DNA of 64,000 bases from Baylisascaris procyonis (GCA_037389465.1 JAZARR010000185.1:2294001-2358000); one strand, 5' to 3'; positions 46,213 through 58,890 are shown, counted from the first letter of the stretch. Notes: generated by a model not told the origin, from the sequence alone. Program-made: numbers and translations.

Positions 46213-49200
46213 TCAAACTTCCGCTTTATGTGATCGACCAACGAAATCATTCATCGATTCGTTAGTGCCGAAATAATCGCCGAGAATATGAGCGACTTTT
46301 GTTGGTAGGAAACTGAAAAATATTGCTTTATTGTGGCTATATAGTTTCCTGGAAGATATGGAGGCTGCTGGGGTCGCGATCTGCTTTGGTGGCCTCAACT
46401 TGTCGATATTTGCATCGATCGTGCTTTTGATGAACGAAAAAATGATATATTCTGGAGCTTATTTTGGTGATGTCGTTTATTCTACTCATTAATAATGTTA
46501 CTTCCGCTGTCTTATCCATGTGTATCAAGAAAAACCTAAGATGCAAAAAGCGCAGTATTAGAACTAATGCTTTTAGGACCAAAATACCTGTTACAATATT
46601 ATATTGTACCGGATCTATACCCGCAAGTACATTATAGGTACAGTACACTAGGTGTTGCAATAGGTGGTGGAGGTACAGTATTATAATATTTTCGAGGAAG
46701 TAATACAAATAGATTATTGTGTCGAAAATTTTGGGTACAATGGCATTACCGTAGGCTGTCTTCTTAGAGACAAATAACAGTACTCATTATAGGCTAGCTA
46801 TACTAATATGAAGTAATTGAATTCTCTATGCAATACCTTGTAAATACCCTTTCGATCATCAAACATTAGTTAAATAAACTATATAAATAAATATGTTGTA
46901 AATAAACATTGGGTAGTATTTCATTCAAAGAGTAAAATTTGCATAAATAATTGCATTGGCCAAAACAATGAGTTTTGAATTTTTTAAATAATATTGAGCA
47001 ATTAAAATTGAAAGAAAACATTTGGAACTCACCTTGCCAAAAAGACAACAAAATAGCAGAATTTTGGCATTATTAAGGTTTTTCTATTAGTGAGTATCGC
47101 CTCGATAATTTGCTCAACAGCATATTCTGGTTGTAGTATGGGTAATAAATTCGGAGATCTGCAAATTGATCTATTGATTTTGTTTTATAGTTTATTTGTG
47201 CTAAGTATCGATTAAACTATTAATTATAAGTATTTGAGAATGCGTGTAATATGTTTAACTAATTAACATACCTATTTAACTAATTAAAAACCGAAGTGAT
47301 ATGCTGAAATTGCAGAGTTTCTTTTTTTTTAACCTCTACACAAAAATTCTTGTTCGCATTTCAGGTGTATTAAATAGTTTTTGTCTACATTATTCTTTAT
47401 AAAGCTATTTTTTTTCGGAACCAGTAATTTTCAAATATTTCAATGTTGATAAAATTTATTTCAAAAATTAAAAAAAAAATTGAATAAATAAAAAAATTAA
47501 TATTTATTATATTCGCTTATTTATTCGTTGTTTTTTTTTTATTTGTTAAATTATTGCTTCAAAAATTTTTGATTCAGAACAAACAAATAAAATGTTTGAA
47601 ATATATGTTTATTTTAGAAATTAGAAAATGAAACCTTAATTTACTATCATGAACAATTTGAATAATCTCCCACCAAAACTTCTTTCAAAAAAAAAAAAAA
47701 AAGAAAAGAAAGCGCAGAATTATTTGCAAAAATTGCCAATATAAAAGAGTCGATTCTAACTTCGTTTGAACACCATCGAACATTCCCGTATCGATAAAGA
47801 ATGGGCAAACGGTAGTAATATGTACACCATCTTTTCTCATTGCAAATAATTCGATAGCAAGTGATTCAGAGAATCCAACGGCTGCATGTTTACTAGCACA
47901 ATAATCGACAAGTCCAACGGTACCACATTTACCAGCCATCGATGCGATTGTTACGATATGTCCATGATTTGAATCAATCATCGTTTTTAGAAACGCTTTC
48001 GTCGTCTAGAAGAGTATCGATGACGGTCAGCATATATGATTCGAAGTTATTTTAAGATAAAAGCATTGAAAATTTGCTAGAAATTTTATAAATATTACTA
48101 AAACTAGCTTAAAAACAATAATTAAAATAATTAAAGTAAACAACCCTAAGTTAATCAACTATTGAGCATATTCTACCTTAGAGAGATCGAGATTAGTCAG
48201 CTAAACAGAATCCATCATACCTTGAATTTCAGCATTGGATGTGTTTAGTCATTTATCGTTGGGGTGGGAGATTGGGGGATGATAAAGAAACAGAGAGGAG
48301 CAATCGACGTGGTTTTTTTTTAATTTTAAAACAATTTGACTTATAAAAAAAAAAAATTCAATTTATTCTATTCATTAAAAAAAAAAATTTAATTTATTTA
48401 AATTATGAATAACTTTTTAGAAAAAAAAAAGAAAAAAAAACCTACAAAAAAAAGCGCCATTGTATTAACCGCTATAGTCATCTCAATCGCTTCATCTGAG
48501 CTCTCCAATAATTTATGTCCATTAACAATGCCAGCGTTATTGATAAGAATATTCACATCTCCAACTTCATTCTTTACTCGATTTGCATTCTTATAAATTT
48601 CTTCACGTTTCATAAGGTTCACCGTATATGCATAAACCTTAATAAATATATATTAACCAATTATAACAAATATTTTTTTTGCTATTTTATTCTATTTTAT
48701 TTTATTTTATTCTATTTTATTTTATTTTATTTTATTTTATTCTATTTTATTTTATTTTATTTTATTTTATTTTATTTTATTTTATTTTATTTTATTTTAT
48801 TTTATTTTATTTTATTTTATTTTATTTTATTTTATTTTATTTTATTTTATTTTATTTTATTTTATTTTATTTTATTTTATTTTATTTTATTTTATTTTAT
48901 TTTATTTTATTTTATTTTATTTTATTTTATTTTATTTTATTTTATTTTATTTTATTTTATTTTATTCTATTCTATTCTGTTCTGTTCTGTTCTATTTTAT
49001 TTTATTTTATTCCGTTGCATTTAATCGAAATGAAGCGATTTCATTTATAGCGTAGCTTATATGATGACAATAATATATCTGTCAATAGTGAATGGGTGTT
49101 TTTGAGCCGAACTTTAGCTTTTTTGAGTCGGACTTCAGTTTTCCTGAATCGGACTTTAGTTTTCTGAGTCGGACTTCAGTTTTTTTGAGTCGGACTTCAG

Positions 49201-52200
49201 TTTTCTGAGTCGGACTTCAGTTTTTCTGAGTCGCACTTCAGTTGACTTATAACTCAAAAATATTCTACATAACTATCAATACTAGTGATTTAAATAATTC
49301 AACGATAGCTGAAATGATATGAAGTGGGGCCATCAAGAAGTATTTCCACCATCGCAGTTCTTCAAATCACCTATAAAAGATATTCGGCCAGTATGCTTAT
49401 CTATCTCTGTTCTTACAGTTACTTCTCTCCCACTTGTGGGCGATCTCTACAGACTAAAATCTTTGAATTCATTGAGAGCATTATACACATAAGTTATATT
49501 GAAAACATTTTTGCATAAATAAGCATTATTTGAATATTAATGAGTTTTTTTTTTTAAATATGCAAAAATATTTATACTAATTTATCCATAGTAATTTTAG
49601 AGGATTTAGCATATTATTAACTCGACATCCATATTGCCGTCATGCTTAAATTCATTATTGTCATTATTATATGCTTGACGCTTTGTTCGCCACTGTTCGG
49701 TGAGAAGCTCTTCAATTATTCAAAAGGTATTTGTTTACTTACCAGTTGAATTATTCTTAATTACCTGTAGAGGATTAATTACCTGTACAGAATTAATTAC
49801 CTGCACAGGATTAATTACCTGCGCAGGATTAATTACCTGTACAGGATTAATTACCTGTACAGGATTGATTACCTGTGCAGGATTAATTACCTGTACAGAA
49901 TTAATTACCTATGTAGGTTCCATACGCATTTAATTAAGCCAATCAATTACTCAATTCTCGAAGCGAAAACGTTAAAATGAGTGTTGAACAAAATAAGCGA
50001 GATAGTATGCACTGGCGGGAAGAAATTCGATCTTCACCTAAGGCGCCAAGTAGACGAATCGGTGAAAAGGTTGGTCAAATCGGCGGGAGTTTGACCATAA
50101 AGATCGTTGGAGGAGTGATTTCGAGACACATTTCAGGTGTATATTGGTTGAATTTTGGGAAGGTGTGCATTAAGTTTTAGGTAAAGTTTTATCAATGAAT
50201 TTAAAAACTTATAAATCAGCATAGAGAATTTAGCTTATCTCATTTAAACGGAACCAAGCGACAGATGTTTTATCTATATATTTATAAATAGTAATCGATT
50301 AGATAGTAAATCCACTAGTCGATGAAGCGATAATCGATTTTATTAATTTCTTTGAGCAGATTCGATTGAAATTCTCAGTAGCTTTTTTTTGGTGGGGGGG
50401 GGGAAGGGGAGAGGTGGGGAACTATTTGAAATGAGTTATTTTTATGCTCATTTAAATATTTCGAAAAAGATGTTGATGTTGAGGATTTTCTGAAAATCCA
50501 GATTAATTAGCCCACCTGAGTTATCTACCTTCATAATCAGTTTACTTATCAAAAAACTTATCATTGATAAGGTGTTGTTATATTGTCGCTATTTTTATTC
50601 ATATATGAGATGTGCAATAATTGAACGAGATATTGGTGTCTTTTTATAGAGTAGAATGTTCTTCATTTTCAACGTACAAATATCTGAAATGTTGGAAGGG
50701 AAGATGGATATAGGTGGAAGATGGGATAACGCAAGCTTAGGATAATCCATATTTAACGCCTGTTCAAGTTTTACTTGGCATTGTAAATATTTACAAGAAA
50801 TGCGCAATAAATTCTAGGCTATTGGAAAGTTAGCATTCGGCGAAGTTAATATTTGAGGATTTTTGAAAATCCAAATCAATTAAATCACTTGAAAAGTATG
50901 AAAGGATATCCAAGTTAACGGCCTCATCCGGAAATTTCACCTGCACCAAACAACATCAATAAGAAGGACATTTTGCCTAAAGGTCGTTTTAAATGTGGAA
51001 AAATTCTTTCAAATGATTGCAATTTTTTTTCAATTTTAGGTTAACATCAAATTTTTTGCAACTAATTTTTGGGGATTGTAACGGACGTTAGGAGATCCTT
51101 CAATCATCATGCAAGGATTACCACGAGGTCGAGGAGAAGATGTTAGCATTTCGATGAATCTTGCATTCTTTTATTTATTGGTTTGCATGAATATTCGTTG
51201 ATATTTCTCAGCATGGTATATCCTTCAGTGATTGACAACCGATTTCCTTCTCCCCTACCCCCCCCTCTCCTCTTTCCATAGTCAACGATGATGGGAAACT
51301 ATGCAGCTCACTGTTCGAAAAAAGGAACGCTCATATGATCCCTTCCTTTTTTCCAAGGCGGAAGAGCGATAAGTTGAAGGAGCGGATACGGGTGGCCTTG
51401 GCTAGTATGTTTGGGAAAACATAGCCGCGCCAATTTGAAAAGTAGAGGACGAATTGCTTTATAGGAATATATGAGTCGCCGTGTGTAGATAGGATCATTT
51501 GCCTGGCCTCATTAAATTGGCCACATTTTCCCATATGGCCTGATTGAGGCCAAGTTCATGTTCTTCTCTACATCACGGGTAATATTCAGCTATGATGGAT
51601 GACCCTCTAAGACTAGTGGCTTGGATGGTACCCCTGGGGTAATGCGGACGCGATCACGGTAGAAATTGAGAGCGGAATTTAATGGTCATATGGAATAGGT
51701 GGACTCCGATCTCTGCTCATTCCAGGCACCGCCACCAGACTTGGATTGAATTTAACCCATCTCCATGTCATCATGAACTCAATGCCATTGAAATTATAAT
51801 TAAAATTTGATAGATACAATACATTCAATCCATTTCCATTGCTCTATAGCATCTTTCATGTCGATTCATCAATACTGGAGGGGAAGGGGAGGGGGATCAT
51901 AGACATTTAAAAAAACCAGAAAATTTCCTACCATTTTTCATTGCTTGAGTTTTTCATTTTATCACTAATTAAGTGAAAAAAATGAAATTTTTTGCGGCAA
52001 AATTTCACAATTATATAAATGCGATATTTCACATATTATTCGATGATTTATGAGCTTAATTACTAAGGTAAATGGAATAACAAAAAGTATACTGCGATAT
52101 GCGTTTCCATTCGTATAGATTTATATTGTTTTCTCAAAAAAGCCATTATTAATTAAATATTTTAAAATAGTTGTTTTTCTTATTCAACTATAATTCCTTG

Positions 52201-55200
52201 CCTATTTTTAGTGTAATAATAATATCTCACGTAATCGTGCAATTAAGCAATGGATTATGAAAGCAACACCATGTCGTTATTGGTCAATGGGTATCCAATG
52301 CCCTTATGGAAATAGCTGTTGGTTAGTTGTTTTTTTTTTTAATTTAATTCCTAGTTTATTAAATTAAGATTTATTTGAAAATTTTATTTATTATTTTCAA
52401 TCATATTACGTTAGGATATCTTTTATCCACTAGTGCTAAGTGATTTGGTGAGATAAAGTTTTTTGCTAATCCAATGTTGACGTAAATTAGGTGAGGGAGG
52501 GGGATGGAGAGGAGAGGTGAGCATATAAATAGTAAAATAATTAATTTTTCTTCCCCTTTCGAAATTTTCTAAGCGAGAGGATTTAGTCTTCTTTCCTCTC
52601 CTTCAGGTTATCCTAGTCTATGTTATTTTCAACTCTCTAAAATCTACGATTTACATTCAATAAGCCAGTTGCTCTATATTTTTTCGCATAAGTTGAGTAT
52701 TTTTTTTGGGAAAATGATTTCGGGAATAAAAAAATACTTTCTTTCAATTATAAATAATATAAATCTGAAGCAATCGCAAATATTCGAATTACTTAATAGA
52801 ATCGAATATAAAAATGGAATATAAAAATTAATAAAGTGGAATATAAAAAATAGATTAAATTAGATTGAGAAATTTTTTAATGCAGAATATCTACGTGAAA
52901 TATTGAGGTATGGACATGAAGAGAAGGAAATACCACATATGGAGGAACATCTCACATTCGCTCCTATATCATTTCTCTACGACGATGGTCTCCCCGTAGA
53001 GCATTCCAGTGCTAAAGATAGAAACGATATGAGAACTACCATTGATAAATCGGTATTCATTATTGCTTAGTTATTTTTTATCGCTTAATTTTACTTATTT
53101 TATTTCGCTTTTTATTTTTTTTAAATTTTATTTCACTTTTTGTGTTATACTTTTATTTAAGTATTTACTGGTATAAGAATGCGGATGAGGCTTTTCTACT
53201 CCAACTGTTATAGTGGATGGGAATGGCATAGCTTACAAGAACCACATCTAGCCAGTCAGCTCATAGTTTACTAAGAATATTCATAAAGTGCATCATTCTT
53301 TAATTCAAATTGGGCAATATTTTTAAAATCTAGGAAGGAAAGAAGATGGACTGACATCGTTTTATAGCTGAAAATCACTAATTGTTAGCATAAAATAGCT
53401 AAGGAGCTCTGAATTAAATTATTCGGTGATGTTTATAATTAAATAGCAATTACTTGAATGGCATCCCATTTCAAAAATAAATGACTATCAAATCATAGTC
53501 ATCATTAGTTTTGTATAGATGTTCGAAGCATCAGATTTTTACTGAGGTCTTATGTTTTTATCTTGCTTACTCAAACTTTTTTTTTTATCTAGTGATATTC
53601 ATCTAATTTTCCCCGTATATATGTGAAGCGTCGATGAACGCATAGAACCGTTATATAGTTTTTGTAAGCTATTAAGGTTGTCATTGTAGACGAAATACAA
53701 TTATTGAAAGAGATTATTAAAATTATTATTGAAATTATTAATTAGAGTCAAATGAAATAAAAAAAAAACGAATGAAATTAAAAAAATAATAATTGAAAGA
53801 AATAAATGAAAACCCGTAATTGAAATTATTTTAAAAATTAGAGAGTCAAATGGAAAGTGAAAGAAAATAAATTATTGAAAGTGGGCCAAGTGATGACTGG
53901 GCTATCAACTAGTTGGCTTCTCTTCTCGCTTTATTGGTATCTACTGAACGCATCACTTAAGTAGACACTGTTTGATGTTGTTTTTTATTTATGCTTTTTT
54001 TGCATGCATTTTTTTTGCCAACGAAAAACTATGTTGTACTATGTTCCCCTTCATAATGGTTGAGTAAGAAACTATTCTTTCAGGATAAACCACGCAATGA
54101 CCGTATCCCACTCATCAACTCTTATGGATCATTGAGTGTGGATGCAAAATCGCCCACCTTGGACACCAATATTTGTCGCTTGGAAGCTATGCCTGAGAAT
54201 AACACTTCGACAAGCTCAGATAGTGACATGAAACAGGTATATTTTACAGGACTTTTTGCTTGGAAATTATGGTAGGAAATTAGGGCGGTTTTACTAGTGG
54301 GTCCGGGAGGACGAAGAAGTGTCAGGAAGTTTTGTCCAGGGAGTGCGAGGAAGGAAGAAAAAGGTTCTTAAGCAGCTGTAATGAAAGTAAGAAAGGACAT
54401 TTGCAATACTACCTTAATAATGCATACTTTCAATCAAATCTTATTCTCTCCCTAGCAGTGACATAAATAAGTGAAGGGGGGTTTCCTATCATTGCTGTTA
54501 GGGGTCTTGTAGTTAGTTTACTGTATCCTGCTACATATAGCACATTCCTTAGCATTTCTTCTATTGATTTTGGTTAGATACGGTAAACAACGGTATACGG
54601 TATTACTTAAAAGCTTATCTATTTGCAAAAGGATGAGAACACGAAGATGGCTTCGGAGAGCAATGGGAATCGCGTTATGCCTAATGAGGAAGGAGTTCTT
54701 TTGGAGGAATTACGCGATATAACCCCCTATGATACGCTTCAAGAAAAGGTTTGAGCTCTCCCTCCATTCCGTCTCCCTCTCTTCTTTATCTAAATTATAT
54801 GTGAATATGTTTAACAAAAATTTGACTGTTTGTGATAGAGTATATCTAACTTTTATACTATCTCGAAACCCTCCATAAAGGCATTTCAAAGTTTCTGCTA
54901 AACTTGCATGAAATGATAACCATATACCTCTTGTAAAATATACTAGCTTTTACGATATACAACTTATCGTATCTGTTGTTTGTTCGATTTTCATGTGTTA
55001 TATGGTCGATTTATGTGATCTCATAGAGAACTGACTAGTGACGGAGTTTGAGACGAAATAGAAATGGAAGAAATTCCGATTTCAAGAGAGTAGTAAGTTA
55101 TAAGGCTACCATATGGAGTAGTTTCCTTCAAAGCCCTATTTTCTAAGATTCTGCAGCAATTATGACCATAAAAGTGCGCATAGTAATTGTTGTTAACGTT

Positions 55201-57181
55201 TGATTTGCTTACAATCGAAACGTTTTTCAAGTTGTTGAAGTTTTTTTAATGTTTTTTTTAAAGATTTTATTGGCGAAGCACATTATATCGAGGTTATAAT
55301 ATGTCTGTTTATTTTTTATATATTAGCTTAATGAGAGAGGTGTTAAATAATGCTTATTGTTTCAATTGTTAAGTAATGCTTATTTTATCAATTGCAGTAT
55401 TTTTTTTTTTGTTTTTAGGATCCAAGAAGTGATTTATCGATGTGCTGTCTATATATGTCGGGTGGAGAATGTCTTCTTGGAGAGAGCTGCTATTTCATGC
55501 ACCCAAAACCGGAACAACAATAATTTTCTATGGTGTTCATCTTTTTTTGTTGAGGTTTGAGCTATACGCCATATTCTTACTATCGTTCACCTAAAACTCT
55601 AAACGTCAACTATTCGTTTCTTTTAAATCACCAAATATATCATCGATTTCAAATTTTCCAAGACTATTTCTCCTTATGGAATTCTAATTTCTAGAGTAGT
55701 GAATCCTTCTTATAAAATCTTCTAATTTTTTTGTTTTTTTTTGTATTGTTTCATTACACTAGCGGTTTTCAATCATGATTCTTGGATGCGCTTTTCTTGA
55801 GAATATGATTTTTTTTTAAATTTTTATTAAAATTTTTCTTTGAGTTTATTATGAGCTTATTTTAAATATCTAATTGTCCGATTGCTATAATTTTTCTCCC
55901 AAAAGGAATGGCAATACTCATATTTCTCGGTACCTCTCAAATTCCTTACAAATTATTACATTATTCCCCATATATTTTTTATTAAGGAAGCGGAAGTTTT
56001 AATTCCTACACAGTCAATTTTAAACGTTAATGCTGATCTAATAAAAAAGTTTCAATTTGAAGTGTTAATGGGAGGATTAATTGAACAGATGAATGATTTT
56101 ATAGAATTTAATCGAGTTTTTTTTTTGGGGGGGGGGATTTAAAATATTTTTAATAAATATTTGAATGAAGTTTTATGGCAATTCACTGGAATTGTTCCTT
56201 AGTAAATTTAGATTAGTAACTGCAAAATTTTTGGGATAGCCTAGAAAAGAACGGGGGAGAGAGGGGAGGGGAGGTGAGGGAATTTGCGAAAATTTTCGAC
56301 ACTATGAGATGATTACCTCGATAATTTCATCGAATTTGCTATTATTTTTTTCCTAGTCGAAAATAATATTCCTAAACGTCATTCACCTATTTGCCCCACT
56401 AATTAAAAAAAAAAAATGCTGCAATTGTCTCAAATTTTCGCTTCTAATGGTGATTTTTTTCAACGTTACAAAATTTTTCATCGTTTTATGTAAAAAATAT
56501 TTTATTGCTTCTTCGTTGAAATAGATATTTGCTGTTTGAGTGATTTTGGTTTTCACTCTATTTGTAAGTGAATAATTTTTGAATAGTATTTGATATTATC
56601 TGATTGTTGCCCAATTGTGCCATCTATCCATCGATTCTCGTAATCGAATATTATTGATGATTTTATTTATAGGCAACGAATAGATGAAACACATTGTTTT
56701 GTTTTTTTATACGCTTTTTTGTTTTGTCTTCACATTCGTGAGCGGTTGATAATAAAAGAGATGATTTTTTAAAGGTGATTTTTATGCTTTCTAAAGATAA
56801 ACTTTAAAACGCATTTTATCTAGTTATAAATTGCCATAGGGAAATAAAGTATAAGTTTCCTCTTTGGGAGGGAAAATGTGCTTTTCAATGAAAAAAAAAA
56901 CAACTCATTCCTTAGTTTTTATTGGGGATGGTTTTTCATGTTATGACAGGATTAGATCTTTGTTGCATTAATGAATTGTCGCAGTACCCTGAATACATCC
57001 TGAATGCCGATCCTAAATCTTTAGTGGCTTGCAACTAAGATCTTATCCTTAAATTTTCAAGAATCTGTCGAAACTATTTCTGTACTTGAGGGGTGATGAG
57101 TTGAATGACAATAGGGTAAATGTTAAAGTACTGATGAGGCAGTACCACTTAGAAAGCTTTTTAGAAATTGAGCATAGAATA

Positions 57182-57224
<43 letters not shown>

Positions 57225-58890
57225 ACCAAAATCTCTCGATTATGGATTAGACTTGTTTCGGTTTTCAGATGCAAGTATCGACGGCTTTGAATAATTTGAG
57301 TCCGCGGGCGCAGAATTCTTCCCCATTAGGCAGTTATCAATGAAGCATCATTTATAGTATATATTTCACTCACCTCAACTCCATTTTCTTCGAGCATTTT
57401 CTTTGTTTCCAAGTTGTTTTTCTGGTCAATATCCCAAAGAACAAGTCGAGCTTTCAACTTTCCGAACTATAAACAATGAAATATATAATTTATGGTAGTC
57501 TTAAGCTATCTATTTGAGCTCTATATGGATATGAAATCCGGTTCGATGAGAATGAATTAGAAATTTTGTTTTTTTCTTTGCGGAAGAATGACGAGAATTT
57601 AATTATATGAAATAAAATTATTTCATGCATTTTTCCCCATTTAAATAATTTTAAAATGTCTATTAAAAAATCAAAAATTTTTCCTGGCTTTACCTAAGGG
57701 TACTTGAATGGGAAGAGGGGGTGGGGAGGGGGGGAGGGTTGGGTTCCTCTTGAATATATTTTCCTCTTTATCATCGAAGGATTCTAGTGTAAAATAAATC
57801 ATTAGATATATAGGGCAATGCAATTTCTTTTTTTTATAATAACCGGCTTTGCAACCGTATTAACGATACAATATCTCGTTCCGGAAAAAAACATCGCCTC
57901 ACAACTTATGCCAATAACTTTTTACTAGTTTCTAGACTTATAGTTGTAAAGGGCATAAAGGCGAAATGCAAGTGACCGGTACTGGGACCGGAACTGCACC
58001 GAGACCGGAACTGCACCGAGACCGGAACTGTACCGAGACTGGAACTGTACCGAGACCGGAACTGTACCGAGACCGGAACTGTACCGAGACCGGAACTGTA
58101 CCGAGACCGGAACTGTACCGAGACCGGATTTTCCGGTCTTGGTGCAGTTTGTCACGCTTTTCAACACCCTAAAGCACGTTCATTATAGCAGAAAAGAATT
58201 AGCAATTATTTAATGCAAACATTAAATTCGCCATATACCTCAATATGATAGGTGGAAAAATACTTAAATCCGTTGTCGTTGAATTTTATCATTGGCATTA
58301 TGCCAATACTTTGAGATAGAATTGTTTAGATAACAATTAGACATTGCGCAGAAATACTGTATGATCCTGATTCATTTGAAAATAACGAAGAAATAAAAAT
58401 AAAACGGCTCTAAAATAGAGAAGTGGATTATATCGAATTCCGGTCCTTGGCCGGAAATGGAACCGGAACCGGAGCCGGCTTCAATCGATCCCTCATGACC
58501 TTAAGTTAATTCCGGTTTCGGTGTGCCGGTTCATATTGTTAGCGGGCCGGTTTGTTAAAAGCTCGCAAATACTGATAAAGCAAAAAGAATTAACGAAATA
58601 TTCTTATCTAAATTGTTGAATGACTCTTCAAATTTAAACTTACTTCGATAGCCAACAATTTTCCCACACCACTTGCTGATCCAGTGATCAGCACCACCTC
58701 TCCGGCGACCGATTTTCTTGGCAATACACCAGTCGGTAGAAATGCCTTCGTACAGCTTAGCATCATCTCGTAAATGATTTGTAAAATTGTGATACATGTA
58801 TAGACGAATTGTTCACCAAACGATTGCCCACCTACAAGAAATGATCTTTATTAATGCAATCATATAGCTTCATGTCGGCTTACCGTACAT
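46213..58890 (-). CDS. SDR16C-type short-chain dehydrogenase (RDH10 / HSD17B11/13-like), seven exons
   Basis: Exons, 5' to 3': 58890-58884, 58831-58644, 57466-57374, 48637-48446, 48005-47761, 47158-47033, 46312-46213 (951 nt, 316 residues, all in phase). The family oxidises or reduces retinoids, steroids or lipids with NAD(P) and sits on ER or lipid-droplet membranes. Seen: an N-terminal hydrophobic segment ([18 protein letters not shown]), the cofactor loop [15 protein letters not shown] (Asp after strand 2, which favours NAD), NNAG, catalytic Ser in [10 protein letters not shown], Tyr and Lys in DYCASKHAA, and [12 protein letters not shown]. The first coding exon is only 7 nt (Met-Tyr-Gly), placed by its donor and phase; its intron is about 52 nt. 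Exons 3 and 4 are separated by an 8.7-kb intron holding a zinc-finger gene on the other strand. The exon 58831-58644 keeps a later Met (EMMLS) as a fallback start. Confidence 0.92.
48682..49010. repeat. (TTTTA)n pentanucleotide microsatellite, about 65 units
   Basis: About 330 bp of TTTTA, with a few TTCTA and TTCTG variants at both ends. It lies about 45 bases upstream (minus strand) of the acceptor of dehydrogenase exon 4. Open frames of Phe-Tyr-Ile-Leu across it are artefacts. Confidence 0.97.
49100..49244. repeat. Tandem repeat of about 21-23 bp, about seven copies
   Basis: Units of the form TTTTCTGAGTCGGACTTCAG, varying in T-run length, within the large dehydrogenase intron. Confidence 0.9.
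49757..49918. repeat. 18-bp tandem repeat, nine copies
   Basis: Units of ATTAATTACCTGTACAGG with point changes, ending about 60 bases before the CCCH gene's start codon. Because the unit is a multiple of three, it gives an open frame of repeated ITCTGL, which ends before the gene's ATG. I regard it as non-coding. Confidence 0.9.
49977..57343 (+). CDS. CCCH zinc-finger protein with alternative last exons
   Basis: Exons: 49977-50069, 52212-52321, 52908-53052, 54084-54236, 54632-54748, then 55419-55523 (240 residues) or, by my inference, 57269-57343. All junctions are in phase. Finger 1 is assembled across a splice: [20 protein letters not shown] fits C-x8-C-x5-C-x3-H. Finger 2 is in exon 55419-55523: [20 protein letters not shown]. 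Fingers of this spacing usually bind RNA, and in nematodes many act in germline or early-embryo mRNA control; that role is inference here. Between the fingers lie about 140 polar residues ([14 protein letters not shown]). The acceptor at 52907 is used rather than a nearer-consensus one at 52890, because only this choice keeps the frame and completes the finger. Additional exons in the 2.1-kb first intron cannot be excluded. Confidence 0.8.
57180..57220. repeat. (TA)n microsatellite
   Basis: TA dinucleotide tract with one GTA interruption, about 50 bases upstream of the alternative CCCH last exon. Confidence 0.9.
57717..57743 (+). other. Canonical G-quadruplex motif
   Basis: Five-part run G5-T-G4-A-G7-A-G3-TT-G3 on the plus strand, meeting the G3+N1-7 rule several times over. 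It lies in dehydrogenase intron 2, just past the CCCH gene. Confidence 0.8.
57990..58128. repeat. 17-bp GC-rich tandem repeat, eight copies
   Basis: Units of GGAACTGTACCGAGACC start at 57990, 58007, 58024, 58041, 58058, 58075, 58092 and 58109. The array ends in a short hairpin (GACCGGA-TTT-TCCGGTC). It is far more GC-rich than its surroundings. A related CCGGAACC-rich patch is at about 58438-58480. All lie in dehydrogenase intron 2. Confidence 0.95.

Noticed and set aside
48515..49050. Long frames of repeated Phe-Tyr-Ile-Leu
   Set aside because: Produced entirely by the (TTTTA)n microsatellite, whose 5-bp unit keeps several frames open.
49700..49933. 77-codon frame with ITCTGL repeats
   Set aside because: A consequence of the 18-bp tandem repeat. 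It stops before the CCCH start codon and has no splice context.
51331..51534. GC-richer minus-strand frame in the large dehydrogenase intron
   Set aside because: Could be an old transposon remnant, but no transposase or reverse-transcriptase motif is visible, and it does not join the dehydrogenase in phase.
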